Below, piece by piece: positions 16,170 through 23,940 of a stretch of DNA of 25,624 nt. The translations under genes and the position numbers were made by a program. The stretch spans positions 1-25,624 of the forward strand of contig JARCRR010000163.1 of the NCBI GenBank assembly GCA_029850565.1. Direction: 5' to 3'. Under the pieces are notes generated by a model. It ran no database searches, had not been told where the DNA came from, and saw nothing but the letters and a program-made list of their open reading frames with translations. Source of the stretch: Gallionella sp. GTDB taxonomy: Bacteria; Pseudomonadota; Gammaproteobacteria; Burkholderiales; Gallionellaceae. How positions within the stretch are numbered: the first letter of the stretch is position 1; the number at the start of each line of letters is the position of its first letter.

Positions 16170-16171
16170 GA
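15992..16171. repeat. Direct repeat, 69-bp units with 111-bp period
   Basis: Units 15992-16060 and 16103-16171 agree at 63 of 69 positions and are 111 bp (37 codons) apart. In the reading direction of the operon each unit starts at ATGAGCAG and ends at GGAGGCCGAC. The unit nearer isp1 contains a perfect CCCCGC/GCGGGG hairpin; the other has a damaged one. Different 43-44-nt tails follow, each ending with a GAGGCCGANTC ribosome-site-like motif just before an ATG, the second being the isp2 start. Confidence 0.9.
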
Positions 16172-16825
16172 CGCCACTCCCTTCCGTCCAAAGATATCGC
16201 CGTTGTACCAGCGCGAGATGAACACGGAGAAGGTGTGGAACAGTTTGGTGAACGGCAGCAGTACCAGCAGCAACTCGACCGAGAATAGATGCAGCGACAG
16301 CATCAAGGTGTATTCGAACAGCAAGTGGTGGTAAGCCAGATAGCCGGTCAGCAAAGGCAACAACGTCACCGCCCATGCGAGGTAGTCGCCGAAACCGGAC
16401 AACATGCGCTTCACCGGATTGGTGAGCCGATGTGCCAGCAGCACTCCCAATGCCGCGATGGCAGCAACCGCAGAAGCATCGACCATGGCCGATGGCAGAC
16501 CGGGCCAGCCGATGCCGAACATATTGCGGAAGAATTCGATATGCGGCGCGAAGAAGAAGATGTTCGCCAACAGTCCGAGGTGGAACACATAACCGCCGAT
16601 GTAGGTCACCGGCTCACGTTTCAGCAAACCCTGCGGCGGCAGGGAACGTGTGAACATCGTGCGCCAACCGCTGCCCGGACTGTCGCTGCGCGGCTGTGCC
16701 AGATCCGGCTTGCGACCCAATCCGAAGATCTCGAACAGTCGCAACACGACTCCGGCGGCGAACAACATCAGCGCCCAGTTCAGCGCATCCCCGCGCGCGA
16801 AGGTCAGCAGGTCGAGAGGGTTCAT
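16166..16825 (-). CDS. isp1: Isp1: cytochrome b-like membrane subunit (DsrM/NarI-like)
   Basis: The integral membrane protein has 219 residues and about five hydrophobic segments: WALMLFAAGVVLRLF, YVFHLGLLANIFFF, AVAAIAALGVLLAH, LAWAVTLLPLLTGYLAYH and LMLSLHLFSVELLLVLLPF. Several His residues in or near these helices (FHLG, APH, LAHR, YHH, SLHLF, FHTF) are candidates for binding two b-type hemes, as in NarI-like cytochromes. The expected role is to carry electrons between the periplasmic hydrogenase and quinone or Isp2. The ATG at 16825 overlaps the small-subunit stop (ATGA) and has a strong GGAGGAG ribosome site. The identity rests on fold, length and its position between the small subunit and isp2. 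Confidence 0.88.
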   Translation of the reverse strand: MNPLDLLTFARGDALNWALMLFAAGVVLRLFEIFGLGRKPDLAQPRSDSPGSGWRTMFTRSLPPQGLLKREPVTYIGGYVFHLGLLANIFFFAPHIEFFRNMFGIGWPGLPSAMVDASAVAAIAALGVLLAHRLTNPVKRMLSGFGDYLAWAVTLLPLLTGYLAYHHLLFEYTLMLSLHLFSVELLLVLLPFTKLFHTFSVFISRWYNGDIFGRKGVAS

Positions 16826-17928
16826 TTCTCCTCCCGCAGCAATTCCTGCGCCGTGACTTTCTCGTGTGCCGTTCTCGCCGCCGCCTTGGTCGAACGGTTG
16901 TGCCAAGTGATGGCCACGCCTGCCGCCGCACCCACTGCCGCCGCCGTACCCAGCATGGCGGATGTGGCCGACACCGGCATGGACAGCGCCTTGTACAACG
17001 GCCCCGCATCCCAGAAATTCGGCTCGGAACAACCGATACAGCCGTGCCCGGACTGGATGGGGAAACTGGTGCCGTCGTTCCATTTGGTGGTGGCGCAGGC
17101 GTTGTAAGTCACCGGCCCTTTGCAGCCGAGCTTGAACAGGCACCAGCCCATGCGCGCCGCCTCGTCGTCGAAGGTCTGCGCGAACTTGCCTTGGTCGTAG
17201 AATGGACGGCGGTAGCAACGATCGTGGATGGTCTCGCCATAAAAAGATTTCGGGCGACCCAAATCATCCAGTTCCGGGATGCTGCCGAAGGTGAGAAAGT
17301 GCGCCAGCACGCCCGTCATCACCACCGGGATGGGCGGGCATCCGGGCACGTTGATGATGGGTTTGTCTTTGATGATGTCGCTCACCGCCACTGCGCCCGT
17401 CGGGTTCGGGTCGGCTTTGGGCAGGCCGCCATAGGTGGCGCAGGTGCCCACTGCGACGATGGCTGCCGCGCCCTTGGCGGTCTCCACCAGCATGTCGTAG
17501 TTGCTGATGCCGGCGATGGTGGAGTAACCGGGATCGCCCAGCGGGATCGAGCCGTCGACGACCAGCAGATATTTTCCTGCGTTGTCCTGCATCGCCAGTG
17601 CGCGTGCGTGCTCTGCTGCCTCGCCCGAAGCGGCTTGCAAGGTATGGTGGTAGTCGAGGGAGATGAGATCGAAGATCAGCGTTTCCAGCGTCGGCGAATG
17701 CGAGCGCGTGATGGATTCGGTGCAGCCGGTGCATTCCTGGAACGACAACCAGATCACCGATTGCCGCCGCGCTTTGGCGATCGCTTCGGCCATCACACTC
17801 GCCATCGCGGGTGGCAGTGCCAGCATCGCAGTCATGGCGGTGCAGAACTTGAGGAACTCGCGACGGGTAACGCCGCGCTGTTGCAGACCTTCGCCCACGC
17901 TTCCCGGTAAGACCTCTGTGTGCTTCAT
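16822..17928 (-). CDS. hynS: [NiFe] hydrogenase group 1 small subunit, Tat-exported
   Basis: The electron-transfer subunit has 368 residues. A Tat signal with TRREFLKF (21-28) and a hydrophobic stretch to about 48 directs export. Proximal cluster ligands are in ECTGCTES (Cys66, Cys69), VGTCATYGG and PGCPPIP. Distal and medial cluster ligands follow in HDRCYRRPF, MGWCLFKLGC, YNAC and GHGCIGC. Gly occupies the two positions that are extra cysteines in O2-tolerant enzymes (CTCC and the Cys after SWG), so a standard [4Fe-4S] proximal cluster is expected. A hydrophobic segment near the C-terminus (AMLGTAAAVGAAAGVAITW) should anchor it in the membrane beside Isp1. The start at 17928 has AAGGAG 6 nt upstream; a longer in-frame extension would spoil the Tat signal. 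Confidence 0.95.
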   Translation of the reverse strand: MKHTEVLPGSVGEGLQQRGVTRREFLKFCTAMTAMLALPPAMASVMAEAIAKARRQSVIWLSFQECTGCTESITRSHSPTLETLIFDLISLDYHHTLQAASGEAAEHARALAMQDNAGKYLLVVDGSIPLGDPGYSTIAGISNYDMLVETAKGAAAIVAVGTCATYGGLPKADPNPTGAVAVSDIIKDKPIINVPGCPPIPVVMTGVLAHFLTFGSIPELDDLGRPKSFYGETIHDRCYRRPFYDQGKFAQTFDDEAARMGWCLFKLGCKGPVTYNACATTKWNDGTSFPIQSGHGCIGCSEPNFWDAGPLYKALSMPVSATSAMLGTAAAVGAAAGVAITWHNRSTKAAARTAHEKVTAQELLREEK

Positions 17929-17968
17929 GTCGACTCCTTGAGCGGAATTAACTTTGCGACCTGCGGGC

Positions 17969-17997
17969 ATTCTGAGCGGCGAACCTGCCCGGGTCAA
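17969..17997 (-). promoter_or_regulatory. Candidate internal promoter before hynS
   Basis: On the minus strand TTGACC (17992-17997) and CAGAAT (17969-17974) are separated by 17 bp, about 40 bp before the hynS start. It lies in the 96-bp gap after the protease gene, so the structural genes may be transcribed separately as well as from the maturation genes. Consensus match only. Confidence 0.35.
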
Positions 17998-18024
17998 TCC
18001 ATCCAATGGGTCATCAATAGTTGA

Positions 18025-18507
18025 CTATTCTGTATCCGGCGAATGGCCGAAATCATCGATGATCCTGCATGCTGTCGCACACACCTCAGGCAGTGCTGCC
18101 GCCACCTCCGGCGTCAACGTTTCACCCCACCCGACCACAGCGGGTTGCACCCCGATCAGCGCGCGCCGCTGCGGCCAATGTCCGGTCAGGCGCGAGATGG
18201 ACATCAGATCGAGCAGGCCCACCTCATGCACGCTGCTCTTGCGGTTCGCTCCGAGAAAGCGATCCATCGCCTCGCCCTCGAAGCTGCGCACCGTGCCCGG
18301 CGCCGCGCCCAGCTCCGCCGCATCGATCACCAGCAGCGCATCGCATTCGCTGATCGGCACGGCCAGCGTGAATGACAGCGTGCCGCCATCGAGGAACTCC
18401 ATGTCATCGCGCACGCCGTACTGCGCCTCCAACTCATGCATGGCGACGATGCCCACGCCTTCGTCGGTGAGCAGCGTGTTGCCGATGCCGAGCACGAGTA
18501 TCTTCAT
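18025..18507 (-). CDS. hynD: Hydrogenase maturation endopeptidase (HupD/HyaD/HynD, M52 family)
   Basis: The protein has 160 residues. It clips the C-terminal tail of the large subunit after nickel insertion. The family signature GIGNTLLTDEGVG is at the N-terminus. The three nickel-sensing ligands are present as Glu16, Asp62 (VIDAAELG) and His94 (VHEVGL), matching Glu16/Asp62/His93 of E. coli HybD. The ATG at 18507 overlaps the stop of the preceding hoxV-like gene (ATGA); an in-frame ATG at 18513 is possible but less consistent with that coupling. It lies 96 bp before hynS on the same strand, so it most likely serves this large subunit. Confidence 0.93.
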   Translation of the reverse strand: MKILVLGIGNTLLTDEGVGIVAMHELEAQYGVRDDMEFLDGGTLSFTLAVPISECDALLVIDAAELGAAPGTVRSFEGEAMDRFLGANRKSSVHEVGLLDLMSISRLTGHWPQRRALIGVQPAVVGWGETLTPEVAAALPEVCATACRIIDDFGHSPDTE

Positions 18508-19466
18508 GCCCATTCCAATTCCCACGGCACGCAGGGATCAAGTGTGGTGACGAGCCGTGCGATTTGCTGCCGCAGCGCACCCCGGTCGCGCGCGTCCGCT
18601 CCCAGCAGTCGATCATGCAACACACCCTGCGGATGAAAGTTCCATTCGGTCGGAGCGACAATCAGATAGTCGGTGACGACATCGCCATCGAGCACGACCT
18701 CATGCATCAGCAGGCCGCGCGCGATCTCCACCAGCGCACGGCCGATGCCGGGCGCGACAGGCACGGCACTCACGCTGCCGACACAATCCGTTGCGTGCCG
18801 ACCGGATGCCCATTCCGCGAGTTCATCGAAGCGCGCCTGCCAGTGTGCAGACATAGAGGGGGGATCCGAGTCAGCATGCTTCCTGGCAAGTGCACCCGTC
18901 TCTGCCGCAGCGCCATTCCACTCGGGGCGGCGACAGAATTCAGCGGACAGGCGTGGCCACGCTGCCAAGGAGTTTCTTGCATCAAATATCGGCAAAAAAT
19001 GGGAGGCTGATGTATACGCATCATCCAACTGGCGCAGACGCATACGCAGCGCTTGGATGCCAGGGCGTGTCAGCAAGGCCAGCAGTTCGTCGCGACGACC
19101 TTCCGCTATCGCCTTGACGCCAAGGACGAATTCCTGCTGGAGCGCCGCCTCTCCCAACAGCGGCGGCAGATCGAGCAGACAACGCCACAGATGTTCGCGC
19201 AAGGCTTCGCGCTGAACCTCCACGTCGATCATGGGAGTGCATTCTTCCCCGCGTGCAGCGGACAGCGCCAACATGGCTGCCCGCGTTTGAGCTTGTCCGC
19301 ACAGTGCGAACATCAAAGAGATTATGCGCACCGCTTGCCCTGTCGTGCGGCCACGCAATAGCGGCAATACTTCCGGGCGTTCACTGCTCACTTGAACTCC
19401 GCTCACCTGCCCGTCAGTACAGGCGAGCCGTATGAGCACACGCCCGGGATCCAGATCGGGAATCAT
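18504..19466 (-). CDS. hupK: HoxV/HupK-type hydrogenase assembly protein
   Basis: The protein has 320 residues and looks like a degenerate large subunit. Near the N-terminus LCGQAQTRAAMLALSAARG resembles the RICGVC...H motif but keeps only Cys56. The C-terminal part, DYLIVAPTEWNFHPQGVL to the ending LDPCVPWELEWA, parallels the large subunit's IVPSTWN...DPC region but has only Cys312 and no CXXCXXH. HoxV in Ralstonia is a scaffold holding the Fe(CN)2CO unit during assembly, working with the HypC-like HoxL; the hypC-type gene directly upstream (ATGA overlap) fits that pairing. Function is inferred from family and context. No ribosome site is seen before the ATG at 19466, so translation probably depends on coupling. 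Confidence 0.78.
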   Translation of the reverse strand: MIPDLDPGRVLIRLACTDGQVSGVQVSSERPEVLPLLRGRTTGQAVRIISLMFALCGQAQTRAAMLALSAARGEECTPMIDVEVQREALREHLWRCLLDLPPLLGEAALQQEFVLGVKAIAEGRRDELLALLTRPGIQALRMRLRQLDDAYTSASHFLPIFDARNSLAAWPRLSAEFCRRPEWNGAAAETGALARKHADSDPPSMSAHWQARFDELAEWASGRHATDCVGSVSAVPVAPGIGRALVEIARGLLMHEVVLDGDVVTDYLIVAPTEWNFHPQGVLHDRLLGADARDRGALRQQIARLVTTLDPCVPWELEWA

Positions 19467-19732
19467 TTGGAGGAGAGGAGATCGGGGAAATACTTGTCGA
19501 GATCGGTCTCGCCCTGCATGGCAGCGGCGAGGCCATCGAGTGCGAGGCTGATCTCGTTCACACGGTCAGTCGTCAGCTTCTCGCGTGCCTGTCCCAGCAC
19601 GGCGTACACCCAATCGCCGACAGCGACTTCTTCCAGCAGCAAGGCATTCAGCCGCTCGCGCCGACCGCGCCCTTCGCACCACGCGAACGCGCCATCGATT
19701 TCAACGACTTGCATAGGGATGCCAAGACACAT
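19463..19732 (-). CDS. hypC: HypC/HupF/HoxL-family hydrogenase chaperone
   Basis: The protein has 89 residues and begins MCLGIPMQVV, the diagnostic N-terminus in which Cys2 is used to carry the Fe(CN)2CO unit and contact the large subunit. A small beta-barrel sequence (VGDWVYAVLGQAREKL) and an acidic C-terminal helix follow, as usual for the family. It is the first gene of the maturation block and overlaps the hupK-like gene by ATGA, so it may be the operon-specific HoxL/HupF paralogue rather than the general HypC. The genes for HypA, B, D, E and F are absent from the window. A GAGAAGAG ribosome site lies about 8 nt before the start. Confidence 0.9.
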   Translation of the reverse strand: MCLGIPMQVVEIDGAFAWCEGRGRRERLNALLLEEVAVGDWVYAVLGQAREKLTTDRVNEISLALDGLAAAMQGETDLDKYFPDLLSSK

Positions 19733-19903
19733 GGCAGGCTCTTCTCAACTTAAGTATTACGGGTGATGAATCATGTCACATTCCACAGGCAGCGGTGAAG
19801 CAGATAGGCTCCTCGTGTGTGCCTGGATGGTTTTAAGACAAGTGCGTCAGGAGGGGAAGGCAGCATCTCCATTCATATCCCAGCACATTCGTTTCGAACA
19901 GCA

Positions 19904-20899
19904 TTATTCCGATGCCCGCCCTTTATTGTTCGAGAATAAATCGACTCCGGCACCTTTAGCCACTTTCGCTGAAAGACGGTGTATCTCTATCGTGCTATGA
20001 ACGATCTCTTCATGCTGGCGCAATTGTTCGCGCACCTGTTCCGGCGTCAGCGTTTCGCTGTGTGTCACGATACTGATGGCGCAGGAATAAGCCTCCGCCC
20101 CTACGCGCCAGACATGCAGATCGACGATCTTCGTCCCATCGGGATGCGCGGGCAGTTCGATGACCTCGCGTATCTCATCCACGACAGGATGATCCATCTC
20201 GCGGTCGAGCAACACCTTGCCCGTGTCGATCAACAACCCTTTTGCCCATATTCCCACCAGCGCCGCACCGACAAGACCCATCACCGGGTCCAGCCACGAC
20301 CAGCCGTAGAATAGGCCGCCCGCCAGCGCGACGATGGCCAGCACCGAAGTCGCCGCATCGGCGATGACATGCAGATAGGCCGATCTCAGGTTCAGATCGT
20401 GATGGTGCTCGTGCGCATGCCCGTGATGATGATGGTCGCCGTGCGCGCGACCGAGGATGACGGCGCAGACCACATTGACCAGCAGACCGATCACCGCCAC
20501 GAAGATCGCCTGTTGATAGTGGATAACCTGCGGTTGCAACAGCCGCTCGACCGAACCGAACACCATCATCGCGGCAACGCCCAGCAGAAAGATGGCACTG
20601 GCGAACCCGCCCAAAATCTCGATCTTCCAGGTGCCGAAAGCGAAGCGCGGATCATCCGCATAACGCCGCGCCGCCGCATAGGCAAAGGCGCTCAGCCCGA
20701 TGGCGAAGGCATGCGAACTCATGTGCCACCCGTCGGCCAGCAAAGCCATCGAGTTGAACCACCAGCCCGCCGCGATCTCCACCACCATCATGGCCGCGGT
20801 GATCCACATCACCGCGCGCGTGCCGCGCTCGGCGGCAGGATTATCCGCATTGAAAACGTGTTGGTGAGACCAGCGGGAATCGTTATGTGCGGTAGTCAT
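19904..20899 (-). CDS. dmeF: DmeF-type CDF metal exporter (Co/Ni/Cd/Zn)
   Basis: This 331-residue cation diffusion facilitator is an inner-membrane metal/proton antiporter. Family signs are the N-terminal HQHVFN and ERGTRAVMWITAAMM, LLADGWHMSSHA with Asp56 and His59, and HVIADAATS with His177 and Asp181 of the transport site. A cytoplasmic His-rich loop (about 153-168, HGDHHHHGHAHEHHHD) is typical of this subgroup. A CDF C-terminal domain follows (IVDLHVWRVG...THSETLTPEQV). DmeF proteins mainly export Co and Ni; the exact metal is inferred. It begins 2 bp after the radA stop, so it is probably in that operon. The next genes downstream on the same strand, 171 bp on, are the nickel-hydrogenase maturation genes. 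Confidence 0.88.
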   Translation of the reverse strand: MTTAHNDSRWSHQHVFNADNPAAERGTRAVMWITAAMMVVEIAAGWWFNSMALLADGWHMSSHAFAIGLSAFAYAAARRYADDPRFAFGTWKIEILGGFASAIFLLGVAAMMVFGSVERLLQPQVIHYQQAIFVAVIGLLVNVVCAVILGRAHGDHHHHGHAHEHHHDLNLRSAYLHVIADAATSVLAIVALAGGLFYGWSWLDPVMGLVGAALVGIWAKGLLIDTGKVLLDREMDHPVVDEIREVIELPAHPDGTKIVDLHVWRVGAEAYSCAISIVTHSETLTPEQVREQLRQHEEIVHSTIEIHRLSAKVAKGAGVDLFSNNKGRASE

Positions 20900-20901
20900 G
20901 A

Positions 20902-22263
20902 TCAGCGCATCTTCTCCACCGCTTCTTCCACCCGCTCCACCGCGATGATCTCCATACCGTCGATCTTATGCTTGGGGGCGTTGGCCTTGGGGATGATGGC
21001 GTGGGTGAAGCCGAGTTTGGCGGCTTCTTTCAATCTTTCCTGCCCGCGCTGCACGGGGCGCACTTCTCCGGCCAACCCCACTTCGCCGAACACCACCATC
21101 TTTTCCGGCAGCGGTTTATTGCGTAGCGAGGAAACGATGGCGAGCAGCACCGCTAGATCGGCACCCGGTTCGGTGATCTTCACGCCGCCCACGGCGTTGA
21201 TGAACACGTCCTGATCGAAACAGGCGATGCCCGCGTGGCGGTGCAGTACGGCGAGCAGCATGGCCAGACGATTCTGTTCCAAACCCAGCGACAAGCGGCG
21301 TGGTGTAGGTGCATGCGAATCATCGAGCAGCGCCTGTATCTCCACCAACAAGGGGCGCGTGCCTTCCTGCGTGACCATGACGCAGGAACCCGGAACTTGC
21401 GTGCCATGTTGCGACAGGAACAAGGCGGATGGGTTGCTCACTTCGCGCAGGCCTTTCTCAGTCATGGCGAACACGCCGAGTTCGTTCACCGCACCGAAGC
21501 GATTTTTGAACGCGCGGATGAGGCGAAAACTGGAATGAGTGTCACCTTCGAAATACAGCACGGTATCGACGATATGCTCCAGCACGCGCGGCCCGGCCAG
21601 CGCGCCTTCCTTGGTGACGTGGCCGACGAGAATGATGGTGACGCCGCTGCTCTTGGCCAGCCGCGTGAGTTGCGCCGCGCATTCGCGCACCTGCGCCACC
21701 GAACCGGGCGCGGAAGTGAGTTGCTCGGAATACACGGTCTGGATGGAGTCGATGACCACCACGTCCGGCTTCTCGTTGGCGACGGTGGCTTGGATCTTCT
21801 CCAACTGTATCTCCGGCAGCAGGTGCACTTCGCGCGCATCCAGCGCGAGGCGTTTGGCGCGCAAAGCGATCTGCTGCGCCGATTCTTCGCCGCTGACGTA
21901 GAGGACTTTTTGTGATTGCGAGAGATGCGCCAAGGCCTGCAACAACAAGGTGGATTTTCCGATGCCGGGGTCGCCGCCGATGAGTACCACGCCGCCTTCC
22001 ACCAACCCTCCGCCCAACACGCGATCGAACTCGGCGATGCCGGTGGGTGTGCGCGAGACTTCGCTCGCCTCCACCTCGGCCAACTGTTGTAACTTGCCCG
22101 ATGCGGCTAATGCGCTGTAGCGGTTCTTGCCCGCCGATGGCAGCGTTTCCGCCACCGATTCCACCAGCGTGTTCCACTCGCCGCAATGCGGACACTGGCC
22201 CTGCCATTTGGGAGATTGTCCGCCGCACTCGGTGCAGCTATAGATGGTTTTTGCTTTTGCCAT
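20902..22263 (-). CDS. radA: DNA repair protein RadA
   Basis: The protein has 453 residues, the usual RadA length. It drives branch migration during recombination. The N-terminal zinc finger has Cys10, 13, 24 and 27. A RecA-like ATPase follows with Walker A GGDPGIGKST (Lys103), Walker B-type VVVIDSIQ and the RadA-specific KNRFG motif at 253-257. The C-terminal part is the Lon-protease-like domain (DVFINAVGGVKITEPGADLA). The start has AGAGG 5 nt upstream. It is divergent from the FAD oxidoreductase gene with a short shared spacer and leads into dmeF. Confidence 0.97.
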   Translation of the reverse strand: MAKAKTIYSCTECGGQSPKWQGQCPHCGEWNTLVESVAETLPSAGKNRYSALAASGKLQQLAEVEASEVSRTPTGIAEFDRVLGGGLVEGGVVLIGGDPGIGKSTLLLQALAHLSQSQKVLYVSGEESAQQIALRAKRLALDAREVHLLPEIQLEKIQATVANEKPDVVVIDSIQTVYSEQLTSAPGSVAQVRECAAQLTRLAKSSGVTIILVGHVTKEGALAGPRVLEHIVDTVLYFEGDTHSSFRLIRAFKNRFGAVNELGVFAMTEKGLREVSNPSALFLSQHGTQVPGSCVMVTQEGTRPLLVEIQALLDDSHAPTPRRLSLGLEQNRLAMLLAVLHRHAGIACFDQDVFINAVGGVKITEPGADLAVLLAIVSSLRNKPLPEKMVVFGEVGLAGEVRPVQRGQERLKEAAKLGFTHAIIPKANAPKHKIDGMEIIAVERVEEAVEKMR

Positions 22264-22324
22264 AACTGCCTCTAAAAATTAGGCTGCAAGGATAACTCGA
22301 ATGCCATCGGGTAGAATAGCAAGC

Positions 22325-23932
22325 ATGTTAAGGCTCACTGAAATCAAGCTTCCGCTCGACCACCCGCAACACGCCCTGCACGACGCGATCATCCAACGCC
22401 TCGGTATCCGCGTGGACGAATTAAAGGGCTTCACTCTCTTCCGGCGCGGCTACGATGCGCGCAAACCCTCGGCCATCCTGTTCATCTACACGCTGGATGT
22501 GGAAGTGGCGAACGAGGAAAAGGTGCTGCGCCGTTTCAAGAACGATGTGCATGTGAAAGTGGCACCTGACACCAGTTATCACCCCGTTGCCCAAGCGCCC
22601 AAAGGATTGACCGAACGCCCTGTTGTGATCGGAACCGGACCGTGCGGCCTGTTCGCCGGACTGATCCTAGCGCAGATGGGTTTCCGCCCCATCATCCTGG
22701 AGCGCGGCAAAGAGGTACGCGAACGCACCAAGGACACTTGGGGCTTGTGGCGCAAACACGAGTTGAACCCGGAATCGAACGTGCAGTTCGGCGAAGGCGG
22801 CGCGGGCACGTTCTCCGATGGCAAGTTGTACAGTCAGGTGAAAGACCCCAAGCATTACAGCCGCAAGGTGTTGAAGGAGTTCATCAAGGCTGGCGCTCCA
22901 CCCGAGATCGAATACGTGAGCAAGCCGCACATCGGTACGTTCAGGCTGGTCGGCATGGTGGAGGTGATGCGCGCAAACATCATCGAACTCGGCGGCGAGG
23001 TGCGTTTCCAGAGTCGCGTGAACGACATCGAGATCGACGATGGGCAAGTGCGCGGCGTGACACTGGCGAACGGCGACCGCATCGCCACACGGCACGTGGT
23101 GCTCGCCATCGGCCACAGTGCGCGCGACACCTTTGAGATGTTGCACCAGCGCGGCGTCTATATGGAGGCCAAACCCTTCTCGGTGGGCTTCCGCATCGAA
23201 CATCCGCAATCGCTCATCGACACAGCGCGCTTCGGCAAGAATGCGGGCAATCCCTTGCTCGGCGCGGCGGATTACAAACTGGTGCATCACGCCAGCAACG
23301 GACGCTCGGTGTACAGCTTCTGCATGTGTCCGGGCGGCACGGTGGTGGCGGCCACTTCCGAGGAAGGCCGTGTGGTCACCAACGGCATGAGCCAGTATTC
23401 GCGCAACGAACACAACGCCAACAGCGGCATCGTGGTCGGCATCACGCCGCGGGATTATCCGGGCGGCCCGTTGGCAGGCATCGAATTCCAACGCCAATGG
23501 GAAAGCCGCGCTTACGTGTTGGGCGGCAGCAATTACAACGCGCCGGGACAACTGGTTGGCGATTTCATCGCGCAACGTGCCTCAACCAAATTGGGCAAAG
23601 TGCTGCCCTCCTACACGCCGGGTGTGACGCTGGGCGACCTCTCCACCGCATTGCCGGACTATGTGATCGAGGCCGTGCGCGAGGCATTGCCCGCGTTCGA
23701 GAAGAGCATCAAAGGTTTCGCCATGCACGATGCCATCCTCACCGGTGTGGAGACGCGCACCTCATCTCCTGTCAGCATCAAACGCGACGAAAGCTATCAG
23801 AGCATGAACACCAAAGGACTGTATCCGGCGGGGGAAGGCGCGGGTTATGCGGGAGGCATCATGTCTGCCGCCATCGACGGTATCGAAGTCGCGGAGGCGG
23901 TCGCGTTAAGTTTGGCGCAACAAGCCAAATAG
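22325..23932 (+). CDS. FAD-dependent oxidoreductase (COG2509-type, uncharacterised)
   Basis: From the ATG at 22325 the protein has 535 residues. A family-specific N-terminal domain (MLRLTEIKLPLDHP, about 1-95) precedes a Rossmann FAD-binding motif, VVIGTGPCGLFAGL (Gly103-Gly108), with the ribose-binding Glu in ILERG. Other conserved parts are NVQFGEGGAGTFSDGKL and the C-terminal flavin-site phrase GLYPAGEGAGYAGGIMSAA. The family is common in bacteria, but its reaction is unknown. The start is uncertain: 22325 fits family convention and is preceded by TAGAAT, whereas an in-frame ATG at 22301 has an AAGGA ribosome site 8 nt upstream and would add eight residues. It is divergent from radA and convergent with the DUF3943 gene, 8 bp away. 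Confidence 0.88.
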   Translation: MLRLTEIKLPLDHPQHALHDAIIQRLGIRVDELKGFTLFRRGYDARKPSAILFIYTLDVEVANEEKVLRRFKNDVHVKVAPDTSYHPVAQAPKGLTERPVVIGTGPCGLFAGLILAQMGFRPIILERGKEVRERTKDTWGLWRKHELNPESNVQFGEGGAGTFSDGKLYSQVKDPKHYSRKVLKEFIKAGAPPEIEYVSKPHIGTFRLVGMVEVMRANIIELGGEVRFQSRVNDIEIDDGQVRGVTLANGDRIATRHVVLAIGHSARDTFEMLHQRGVYMEAKPFSVGFRIEHPQSLIDTARFGKNAGNPLLGAADYKLVHHASNGRSVYSFCMCPGGTVVAATSEEGRVVTNGMSQYSRNEHNANSGIVVGITPRDYPGGPLAGIEFQRQWESRAYVLGGSNYNAPGQLVGDFIAQRASTKLGKVLPSYTPGVTLGDLSTALPDYVIEAVREALPAFEKSIKGFAMHDAILTGVETRTSSPVSIKRDESYQSMNTKGLYPAGEGAGYAGGIMSAAIDGIEVAEAVALSLAQQAK

Positions 23933-23940
23933 CCGTTCAC

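Noticed and set aside
16696..17910. 404-codon open frame on the plus strand opposite hynS
   Set aside because: It lies entirely over the conserved small subunit, with shadow-like composition and no recognisable motif.
19764..19773. TGATGAATCA near-palindrome before hypC as a possible FNR site
   Set aside because: The arms are only 4 bp and the spacing is 2 rather than the 4 of an FNR box (TTGAT-N4-ATCAA).
19733..19903. Possible sigma54 (-24/-12) promoter for the hydrogenase maturation genes
   Set aside because: I looked for GG-N10-GC on the minus strand and found no acceptable match; no good sigma70 pair either.
19773..20000. 75-codon plus-strand frame between hypC and dmeF
   Set aside because: More than a third overlaps the 3' end of dmeF in antisense, it has no ribosome site, and it resembles no protein family.
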